From: Ignavibacteriales bacterium
GTDB taxonomy: Bacteria; Bacteroidota; Ignavibacteria; T3Sed10-11
Length of the DNA: 37,206 bases
Direction: 5' to 3'
Assembly (NCBI GenBank): GCA_003567775.1
Contig: PWYR01000048.1
Span: 1 to 37,206, forward strand
Numbering within the stretch: the stretch's first letter is position 1; every line of letters starts with the position of its first letter. A model generated the notes under the pieces. It had not been told where the DNA came from. It worked only from the letters and a program-made list of their open reading frames with translations, and searched no databases. Below are positions 30,049 through 37,206 of the stretch, piece after piece. Position numbers and translations under genes: made by a program.

Positions 30049-31611
30049 ATGACTTTTAAAACAGGCAGCCATCTCCCCTCAATACTTGTTACCGGAGCCT
30101 CGGGTTTTATAGGCCGTAATTTTCTTGAAGCTGCAAAAAATAATTTTAAAATCTACGCGCTGTCGCGGTCAATAACCGATCGGTCGTCAATTGTAAAGCA
30201 TCCGAACATCGAGTGGATCGATGCAGATATCGGCAATTTTTTTTACCTGCACAGTGCTCTCTCCGAGCTTCGCCTGCGAGGTGGCGTTGATTATATTCTC
30301 CATTTAGCAAGCTTTTATGATTTTAATTATGATGATAACCCGGAATATATTCGTACGAACCTTGTAGGTACGAAAAATATTCTGGAAGAAGCGCGCCGTC
30401 TCGATATCAAACGGTTTATATTTGCAAGCTCCCTTGCTGCATGCGAATTTACAAAGGGACACGTTATCAATGAAGAATCGCCGGCAAATGCAAATTTTTC
30501 GTATGCCCGAACGAAGCGCGAGGGTGAGGAAATGGTTAAATCGTATTCCGGTGAGTTTCACTGTGCAATCACCCGATTCGCCGCTGCTTTCAGTGATTGG
30601 TGTGAGTACGGTCCGTTATACGTTTTTTTAAACACATGGTTGACGCGCAACTGGAAATCAAGAATTCTCGGCGGCAAGGGGCAATCGGCTATTACTTATT
30701 TACACGTTAATTGTTTGGTTCGTTTTCTTCTACGGATCATATCAGTTACTCAATATTTACCTCGCGTCGGGACCTTCATTGCCAGTCCCAATAATCCGGT
30801 CAGCCATCTTGAGCTATTCGATCTTGCAACCCGTTATTATTTCGGAAAATCATTCAATCCTATCTTTATGCCAAAACCGGCGGCGGCAATGGGAGTTTAT
30901 GGAATGGACATTCTTGGTAAGATTACCGGTAAAAAGCCGTTCGAACGACCGTGGATGATGCGATACGTAGATAAGCAACTGCGTGTTGATAGTTGGCAAA
31001 CACGAAAAACCCTCGAATGGGAACCGATTGAGCGCTACAAAATCTCAAGGCGATTGTTATTTATTGTTGAACGTATGAAGAGTAATCCCTATGAATGGCA
31101 CAAACGCAACACGAGGATGTTAAAGACGCATCCGGTTAGATCGAATTTTCTCATATATGAAGCGCTCGATATGATCAGAGAAAATGCTGTTAATAAGGTG
31201 ATGGAATATCTATTAAGTGATGATAATAAAGATATGTTTTCGAATTATCGTTTGCTTCATCATTCTACATTGAGGAAAGATCTTACTGCTATTTATCAAT
31301 TTCTATCTTCGTCTATCCGCGGGCATGACAGGATTTCAATGCTTGCGTATGCACGACAGCTTGCGTATGTCCGTACCCGTCAGGGATTTCCGTTTGGAGA
31401 AGTACGCGATGCAATCTCTGCCCTGGGAAGAATCATACATGAAGAATTATTAACCGTACCGTTACTTGAAGGTATGGATCAATTTATTTACGATGAAGTC
31501 TCGCTTACTTTTCAATTAATGGTTGACGAGCTTGAAGACAGTTACGAGGATGCGGAAAAAGAACTCGAGATCGGCTCCTCCACGTTGTACGCATCCCGCG
31601 ACGAAGATTAA
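30049..31611 (+). CDS. NAD(P)-dependent epimerase/dehydratase (extended SDR) with additional C-terminal helical domain of about 160 aa
   Basis: GASGFIG nucleotide-binding motif, SYARTKREGE (YxxxK), then a non-SDR helical C-terminus from about residue 360. Confidence 0.85.
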   Translation: MTFKTGSHLPSILVTGASGFIGRNFLEAAKNNFKIYALSRSITDRSSIVKHPNIEWIDADIGNFFYLHSALSELRLRGGVDYILHLASFYDFNYDDNPEYIRTNLVGTKNILEEARRLDIKRFIFASSLAACEFTKGHVINEESPANANFSYARTKREGEEMVKSYSGEFHCAITRFAAAFSDWCEYGPLYVFLNTWLTRNWKSRILGGKGQSAITYLHVNCLVRFLLRIISVTQYLPRVGTFIASPNNPVSHLELFDLATRYYFGKSFNPIFMPKPAAAMGVYGMDILGKITGKKPFERPWMMRYVDKQLRVDSWQTRKTLEWEPIERYKISRRLLFIVERMKSNPYEWHKRNTRMLKTHPVRSNFLIYEALDMIRENAVNKVMEYLLSDDNKDMFSNYRLLHHSTLRKDLTAIYQFLSSSIRGHDRISMLAYARQLAYVRTRQGFPFGEVRDAISALGRIIHEELLTVPLLEGMDQFIYDEVSLTFQLMVDELEDSYEDAEKELEIGSSTLYASRDED

Positions 31612-31618
31612 TCTGCGG

Positions 31619-31645
31619 AAATCCGCACCTCTAATAACGGATTTT
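31619..31645 (+). terminator. Weak terminator candidate after the epimerase gene
   Basis: AAATCCG (31619-31625) / CGGATTT (31638-31644) stem followed by T-rich sequence; overlaps an alternative hairpin TGCGGA-AA-TCCGCA (31614-31627). Confidence 0.35.
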
Positions 31646-31699
31646 CGTATTTACTTACTCTCTCCGGTTCTGAAAATGCCTAAAATTGCCTCTTTTTTA

Positions 31700-31715
31700 T
31701 GGCACAATGCTTGCC
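31700..31715 (+). promoter_or_regulatory. Candidate sigma-54 (RpoN) -24/-12 promoter for the hydrogenase operon
   Basis: TGGCACAATGCTTGCC versus consensus TGGCACRNNNNTTGCW: matches all defined positions except the last W; 75 bp upstream of the large-subunit ATG. Confidence 0.6.
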
Positions 31716-31789
31716 ATAAACGAATGTATTAAATAACTACACAAAATTCGATAAATTCAACAGTCCTTATTATTCCTTCTGGAGGCATT

Positions 31790-33349
31790 ATGGCTAAAAT
31801 CACCGTTGATCCTTTAAACAGGGTTGAGGGTCATCTAAAAATTGAAGCTGTTGTGGAAAACGGCGTCGTCAAGGAGGCGCGAAGCGCCGGAACAATGTGG
31901 CGCGGGTTCGAAAATATTTTGAAGAACCGTAATCCGCTTGATGCACAGCGTATAACTCAGCGAATATGCGGTGTGTGTCCGATTGCTCATACAATGGCAT
32001 CGACCTTAAATCTTGATGAGGCGTTTGGTATTGCGAATCGCATCCCTGAAAACGGTCGGATCATCCGCAATTTAATATTGGGTTCAAATTTTCTGCAATC
32101 CCACATTCTTCATTTCTATGCACTCGCAGCTCTCGATTTTGTAGATGTAACCGCAGCGGCGGACTATGCCGGTAGTGATAGACATCTTCAACAAGTACAG
32201 TCCTTCATCAAACGCGGATCACTCTATCCGTTTTTCCCGAGATATGAAGGAGATTATCGTTTAAGAAAAAATGAGAACGTACAGGCAGTAAAACATTATG
32301 CAGGGTCGCTCGATATCCGCCGTTTAGCACACGAAATGCTCGCAATTTGGGGAGGCAACATGCCGCAAAGTGTTGCAATCGTACCCGGCGGCGTGACGGA
32401 AAATCCGACGGTTTCGAAAATTGCAGATTTTCGCTTCCGGTTAAAAAAGATAAGTCACTTTATAGAAAATTCCTATATCCCGGATGTGTTAATGGTCGCA
32501 TCGCGTTATCCGGATTATTTCGAGATCGGCGATGGATTAAAAGAATATTTATCATACGGATGTTTCGAGCTTGACAGCGAACCCGATCTTATTAAACGGA
32601 AAAGATTATTCTCAAGCGGAAGAATTACGCTCCGTGATCTGAATAAATTGCCGCTTGATCCGCAAAAAATAACTGAAGATGTGACGCACTCATGGTATAA
32701 ACAAAACGGTGCATTGCATCCGTCGGTTGGAGTCACGGATCCGGATCACAAGAAGGAGGGAGCGTATACCTGGCTGAAAGCACCGCGTTATGACGGAAAA
32801 CCGTATGAGGTTGGTCCGCTCGCACGGCAGGTTATAGCATACGTTGACGGTTACGAGCCGACAGTATCTATGGTCAACGCGGTGCTTGGTCAATTCAATG
32901 CTTCACCTGCGGTTCTGGGATCGACGCTCGGCAGGCACGCTGCACGTGCTATTGAGACAAAGATCGTTGCCGATCGTATGGCTGAGTGGGTGCTTGAATT
33001 GAAACCGGGTGAACCTGTTCATACTCATTTTGAGATTCCTGAATCGGCAACGGGTTACGGTATAACCGAAGCTCCCCGCGGAGGTGTCGGTCACTGGATA
33101 TCGATTAAGAATTATAAAACCGATAATTATCAGGCGGTGGTGCCGACCACATGGAACGGTTCACCGAGAGACGAAAACAATGTGCCGGGACCAATCGAAC
33201 AGGCGCTTGAAGGGACACCGGTGCGTGATGAGAAAAATCCGTTTGAGTTAGTGCGTATCGTCCGCTCGTTCGATCCGTGCCTTGCCTGTGCAGTCCACGT
33301 GGTGACGCCGAAAGGTAACGAGATAACACGATTCGTGGTCGAGGGATAA
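31790..33349 (+). CDS. hybC: [NiFe]-hydrogenase large subunit, group 1 (HybC-like)
   Basis: L1 motif RICGVCPIAH, L2 motif DPCLACAVH followed by a cleavable C-terminal VVTPKGNEITRFVVEG; SD TGGAGG. Confidence 0.97.
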   Translation: MAKITVDPLNRVEGHLKIEAVVENGVVKEARSAGTMWRGFENILKNRNPLDAQRITQRICGVCPIAHTMASTLNLDEAFGIANRIPENGRIIRNLILGSNFLQSHILHFYALAALDFVDVTAAADYAGSDRHLQQVQSFIKRGSLYPFFPRYEGDYRLRKNENVQAVKHYAGSLDIRRLAHEMLAIWGGNMPQSVAIVPGGVTENPTVSKIADFRFRLKKISHFIENSYIPDVLMVASRYPDYFEIGDGLKEYLSYGCFELDSEPDLIKRKRLFSSGRITLRDLNKLPLDPQKITEDVTHSWYKQNGALHPSVGVTDPDHKKEGAYTWLKAPRYDGKPYEVGPLARQVIAYVDGYEPTVSMVNAVLGQFNASPAVLGSTLGRHAARAIETKIVADRMAEWVLELKPGEPVHTHFEIPESATGYGITEAPRGGVGHWISIKNYKTDNYQAVVPTTWNGSPRDENNVPGPIEQALEGTPVRDEKNPFELVRIVRSFDPCLACAVHVVTPKGNEITRFVVEG

Positions 33350-33350
33350 T

Positions 33351-33854
33351 ATGTGGGCAGATTTATATAATAAAAAACCAATTCTCGTCGTCGGTGTCGG
33401 TAATCTCATACAGCGTGATGATGGTTTCGGCGTTCATGCCGTTCGAGCATTAGCCGGTCAAGTTTTGCCCGATAATGTGGATCTGTTCGACGGGGGCTCG
33501 CTCGGTCCGGAAATGCTTCCGTGGTTGGAAGGACGGAGAAAGATCGTGTTTATAGATGCAGTCAACGCCGGTATGGCGCCGGGGACGCTATTCCGGTTTG
33601 AACCGCAGGATTTACAATACCACATGGAAGAGAAGACGTCGATTCATCAAATAGGGTTGATCGATACTCTGTCGATGGCGGAACTGATGGGTGACATACC
33701 GGATGAGGTTGTGATCATCGGAGTACAGCCGAAGGTAATCGACTGGGGAGAGGATTTATCCCCCGAATTAGAAAACGTTGTTCCAAAAGCGATTAATCTT
33801 GTGAAAAAAGAAATTCTTAAAAATACTACCATATTGGAGGAACAAAATGAGTGA
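33351..33854 (+). CDS. hybD: Hydrogenase maturation protease (HybD/HyaD family)
   Basis: VVGVGNLIQRDDGFGVHAV, DLFDGGSLGPEMLPWLE, FIDAVNAGMAPGTLFRF, SIHQIGLIDTL. Confidence 0.95.
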   Translation: MWADLYNKKPILVVGVGNLIQRDDGFGVHAVRALAGQVLPDNVDLFDGGSLGPEMLPWLEGRRKIVFIDAVNAGMAPGTLFRFEPQDLQYHMEEKTSIHQIGLIDTLSMAELMGDIPDEVVIIGVQPKVIDWGEDLSPELENVVPKAINLVKKEILKNTTILEEQNE

Positions 33855-34977
33855 ACAAAAACAATGGTCTCGCAGACAAATACTCTCCTTGTTTGCGAAA
33901 GGTTCCGGTATACTTATGGGAGCAAGCTTGTTTCAGATACCCGGTTTCACGAAACTCTTTGCAGAGGCGGTTGATGAAATACCGGTGCTGTTCTTACAGG
34001 GCGGTAGTTGCACCGGGTGTTCGGTTTCGCTGCTGAATTCGGTCAGCCCGACCATTCAGGATGTACTGCTCGGACAGATACTTCCCGGAACATCGTTGAG
34101 TGTCTTATGGCATTCAAATGTCTCGGCTGCACAGGGACATCAGGTTATGGAAATACTGGACGACGTGAAAAGTCGCCCGAAAGGTAGTTTCGTTCTTGTG
34201 ATGGAAGGAACGATACAAACGAAAGACGACGGAATCTACTGCGAGTTCGGTGAGCGCGACGGTAAACATTATACTATGTACGAGCACCTGCTCGAACTTG
34301 CACCGAATGCGATGGCAATTATTTCGATGGGTACTTGCGCCGCATTTGGCGGTATTCCGGCAGCCCCGCCTAACCCGACCGGAAGTAAGTCGGTGAAAGC
34401 CGTACTCGATGAGCACGGAATCGATACACCTGTTGTCAACGTACCCGGCTGTCCGCCGCATCCCGATTGGGTTGTCGGTACGATCGCAACGGTATTAATC
34501 GGTGGACTCGGCGCCGTTGATGTCGATCAACACGGGCGACCGAAAGCATTTTACGGTACGTTAATTCATGACAATTGTCCGTTACGAGGACATTTCGATG
34601 CAGGCAAATTTGCGCGGGATTTCGGTGAAAAAGGTTGCCTGTATGAACTCGGCTGTAAAGGACCGGTAACACATAGTGATTGTCCCACCCGAAAATGGAA
34701 CAACGGCGTGAACTGGATTATTGGCGCCGGGCATCCATGTATGGGATGCGTCGAACCGTTCTTCCCCCACGGCGATAATATTTTTGAGCGTGTTCCGATT
34801 CATTTCGCAACTGCGCCCGCAACGTATCCGCCAATTGTGACGGATCGTCCATCGAAGGTCGATCCTGTAGTAACCGGTATACTGGGCGCTGCCGCCGGCG
34901 CCGCAGCAGGCGCAGCGGCTATGTCGAAAAAGAAAAAGAAACCGGATGAATCCACGGTAAAAGAAAAGGAGGAATAG
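33847..34977 (+). CDS. hybO: [NiFe]-hydrogenase small subunit, group 1 (HybO-like), Tat-exported
   Basis: Tat motif SRRQILSLF; proximal cluster GGSCTGCSVSLLN and MGTCAAFGG; PGCPPHPDW; HPCMGCVEPF; Ala/Gly-rich C-terminal tail. Confidence 0.96.
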   Translation: MSEQKQWSRRQILSLFAKGSGILMGASLFQIPGFTKLFAEAVDEIPVLFLQGGSCTGCSVSLLNSVSPTIQDVLLGQILPGTSLSVLWHSNVSAAQGHQVMEILDDVKSRPKGSFVLVMEGTIQTKDDGIYCEFGERDGKHYTMYEHLLELAPNAMAIISMGTCAAFGGIPAAPPNPTGSKSVKAVLDEHGIDTPVVNVPGCPPHPDWVVGTIATVLIGGLGAVDVDQHGRPKAFYGTLIHDNCPLRGHFDAGKFARDFGEKGCLYELGCKGPVTHSDCPTRKWNNGVNWIIGAGHPCMGCVEPFFPHGDNIFERVPIHFATAPATYPPIVTDRPSKVDPVVTGILGAAAGAAAGAAAMSKKKKKPDESTVKEKEE

Positions 34978-34980
34978 TCT

Positions 34981-35874
34981 ATGTCAGTCAACAGACGAAC
35001 ATTCCTCAAAACCACCGCAGCCGGCATTGGCGGCGGAGTGCTCGCAACGCAGCAAACGAAAGCCGCGAGACCGAGAAAAGCGCTTGATACCGACATCGCG
35101 ATGCTGAACGATTGCACAAAGTGCATCGGTTGCCGGGCGTGTCAATCCAGATGTAAAGAGACTCACGGACTTGAACGCGACGGAACAGATCTGCGCTATG
35201 ATATGCCGCTCGACCTCAGCGGCCGCAGTTTAACATTGATAAAAATGTATAAGAATGACGATTTCTTTACATTTGTGAAGAAACAATGTCTGCATTGCGG
35301 CGATCCTTCATGTGTATCTGTGTGTCCGGTATCGGCTTTCGAAAAATTAGATAACGGGATCGTGGCGTATAATAAGGATGCATGTATCGGATGCCGTTAC
35401 TGTATGATCGCCTGTCCGTGGGATGCACCGACATTTGAGTACGATAAAGCATTGCCGGTTATACAGAAATGCGACTTTTGCAAAGATGCACGGTTGGCAC
35501 ACGGGTTGGATCCGGCATGTGCCGATGCATGTCCGACCGGTGCGATTAAATACGGAAAACGCGGCGATCTTATACAAGAAGCCCACGAACTGATAAAAAA
35601 TAACCCCGAAAAATATAACGACCATGTATACGGAGAACACGAATTGGGCGGCACCTCAGTATTAGTGCTTGCGCCGAAAGAGGTTCGCTTTGAAGAGTTG
35701 GGATATAAGTTGTACGGGGACATTCCGCCGTTCAGGTTACAGGAAGATATTCAACACGGTATCTTTAAGTATTTCATACCGCCGGTGGCTTTGTATGCCG
35801 TTCTTGGAATGATTGCTTATGCAACCCGTCGTAAAGATAATGAGTCAACAAAAAACGATGATAAGAAAGGATAA
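34981..35874 (+). CDS. hybA: Hydrogenase-associated 4Fe-4S ferredoxin subunit (HybA-like), Tat-exported with C-terminal TM anchor
   Basis: NRRTFLKTTAAGIGGG Tat signal; four Cys clusters (CTKCIGCRACQSRC, CLHCGDPSCVSVCP, CIGCRYCMIACP, CDFCKDARLAHGLDPACADACP); TM near C-terminus. Confidence 0.93.
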   Translation: MSVNRRTFLKTTAAGIGGGVLATQQTKAARPRKALDTDIAMLNDCTKCIGCRACQSRCKETHGLERDGTDLRYDMPLDLSGRSLTLIKMYKNDDFFTFVKKQCLHCGDPSCVSVCPVSAFEKLDNGIVAYNKDACIGCRYCMIACPWDAPTFEYDKALPVIQKCDFCKDARLAHGLDPACADACPTGAIKYGKRGDLIQEAHELIKNNPEKYNDHVYGEHELGGTSVLVLAPKEVRFEELGYKLYGDIPPFRLQEDIQHGIFKYFIPPVALYAVLGMIAYATRRKDNESTKNDDKKG

Positions 35875-35877
35875 ACC

Positions 35878-37050
35878 ATGGAACATAAATGTGCTCCTAT
35901 GAATCAGCGATTGTGGACGCCATGGTTTACTGCCGGTGTCGCAATCATTGCTATTGGCGCTGCTATTCTTATATACCGTTTTATTGCAGGTTTGGGTGCT
36001 GTTACAAATCTCAACGATGGTTTTCCGTGGGGTCTGTGGATAGCATTCGATGTTGTGACTGGTGTCGCACTTGCAGCAGGAGGATTCACTATAGCTGCCC
36101 TTGTATATATATTTAATAAGTGGGAATATTCACCGCTTGTGCGTCCTGCTCTTTTAACGGCGCTTTTAGGATACGCGATCGCGGCTATTGCTATTGTTAT
36201 CGACGTCGGTCGATGGTGGCAAATTTATAATCCCGTATTGCCGCAATACTGGCAGGGGAACTCACCGTTGTTTGAAGTGGCGATTTGTGTGAAGATATAC
36301 CTTACCGTGATGATAATTGAATTCATACCGGCAGTTTCCGAGAAGTATAAAGACAGTCACAAACCGTTTTTCCGATCGTTAGCCAATAAACTCGGACCAT
36401 TTGTAAATAAATATTTAATTATTTTCATATTATTGGGCGTGGTTGTTTCGACGCTTCACCAATCATCGTTGGGTGCGGTGATGATCGCGGCAGTCGATAG
36501 AATACATCACTTATGGTGGAGTCCGTGGATGCCGTTAATGTTCTTGATTTCGGCTATCGCTGCCGGCTTTGCGGTAGTAACTGTTGAATCTTACATTGCC
36601 GCAAAGAGCTTTAAACGCAAACCTGAAAAAGATATGCTTGCCCGGCTTGCGGGTATTATTCCCTATGTTTTAGGCGCCTATTTGCTTCTGAAGTTGTACG
36701 ATCTTATTGCATACGGCAAGCTGCCGCTATTAATAGCAGATTGGTGGGGACTTATTTATATCGTAGAACTGTCAATCTTTGCTTTGATACCAATCTATAT
36801 GTTACGGAAAAAATCGGTGCGCTTTGACATCGGTAAACTGCTTAGCGTATCCGTATTGATGATTGCCGGCATTATACTGAATAGATTGAATACGTATTTG
36901 TTTACGTATCAGCCGAGGCCGGGGAGGACGTATTTCCCGACTCTTGAGGAAATAATCGTAACGGCGGCATTGATATCGTTATTGTTTGTCGGCTATAAGA
37001 TATTGGCGAATTTCTTCCCGGTGATACATGTAAGTACGGAAGAAAACTGA
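35878..37050 (+). CDS. hybB: NrfD/PsrC-family integral membrane quinone-interacting subunit (HybB-like)
   Basis: About 10 TM helices, FPWGLWIAFDVVTGVALAAGGF, VVSTLHQSSLGAVMI; follows the HybA-like gene. Confidence 0.93.
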   Translation: MEHKCAPMNQRLWTPWFTAGVAIIAIGAAILIYRFIAGLGAVTNLNDGFPWGLWIAFDVVTGVALAAGGFTIAALVYIFNKWEYSPLVRPALLTALLGYAIAAIAIVIDVGRWWQIYNPVLPQYWQGNSPLFEVAICVKIYLTVMIIEFIPAVSEKYKDSHKPFFRSLANKLGPFVNKYLIIFILLGVVVSTLHQSSLGAVMIAAVDRIHHLWWSPWMPLMFLISAIAAGFAVVTVESYIAAKSFKRKPEKDMLARLAGIIPYVLGAYLLLKLYDLIAYGKLPLLIADWWGLIYIVELSIFALIPIYMLRKKSVRFDIGKLLSVSVLMIAGIILNRLNTYLFTYQPRPGRTYFPTLEEIIVTAALISLLFVGYKILANFFPVIHVSTEEN

Positions 37051-37063
37051 GAACTTACTTTTC

Positions 37064-37114
37064 GATTCCGCTCGGGTTGCCAGAAATGTCAGACTGAGCG
37101 GAGTCGAAGTCTGA
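37064..37114 (+). terminator. Large inverted repeat/terminator-like element downstream of hybB
   Basis: TCAGACT (37089-37095) GAGCGGAGTCGA AGTCTGA (37108-37114); the upstream segment TTCGATTCCGCTC is a near-inverted copy of GAGCGGAGTCGAA. Confidence 0.55.
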
Positions 37115-37206
37115 TATTATTCACTGAGGACCGGTCAATTATCCTTCGCTCCCTCTTCGATCCACACGCGGATCATCTCAGTTTCGCGGTTTGATACTCT
37201 TCTGAA

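Noticed and set aside
1-37206. CRISPR arrays, transposons, prophage, toxin-antitoxin or defence modules
   Set aside because: No regularly spaced repeats, transposase/integrase ORFs, or recognisable defence genes were seen on either strand.

Overview
The window is a gene-dense bacterial chromosomal segment. DUF4837- and DUF4905-like proteins suggest the Bacteroidota/Chlorobi/Ignavibacteria neighbourhood, but this is only a weak inference. From left to right it encodes: an RdgB/HAM1 nucleotide pyrophosphatase; a stand-alone glutamate synthase large subunit; a DUF4905-like protein and a YjbQ protein; a membrane Fe-S oxidoreductase of the HdrD/GlcF/EtfD type; a DUF4837-like protein; a tilS-hpt-ftsH-lipid kinase/cytidylyltransferase cluster; speD-speE; a tRNA(CAU); the hopanoid precursor genes hpnCDE; a hypABFCDE [NiFe]-hydrogenase maturation operon; two tandem KefB-type antiporters; an epimerase/SDR with an extra C-terminal helical domain; and a Hyb-type (group 1) [NiFe]-hydrogenase operon ordered large subunit-protease-small subunit-HybA-HybB. 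No CRISPR array, transposase, phage module or rRNA was found. The observations most worth checking are: (i) a near-consensus sigma-54 -24/-12 element inside a perfect 9-bp inverted repeat upstream of the hydrogenase operon; (ii) the permuted hydrogenase gene order; (iii) the epimerase carrying an RsbRD_N-like C-terminal extension; (iv) a potentially structured leader upstream of speD; and (v) back-to-back divergent promoters between gltB and the DUF4905-like gene. I did not find a convincing wholly new system. Most genes belong to recognisable families.
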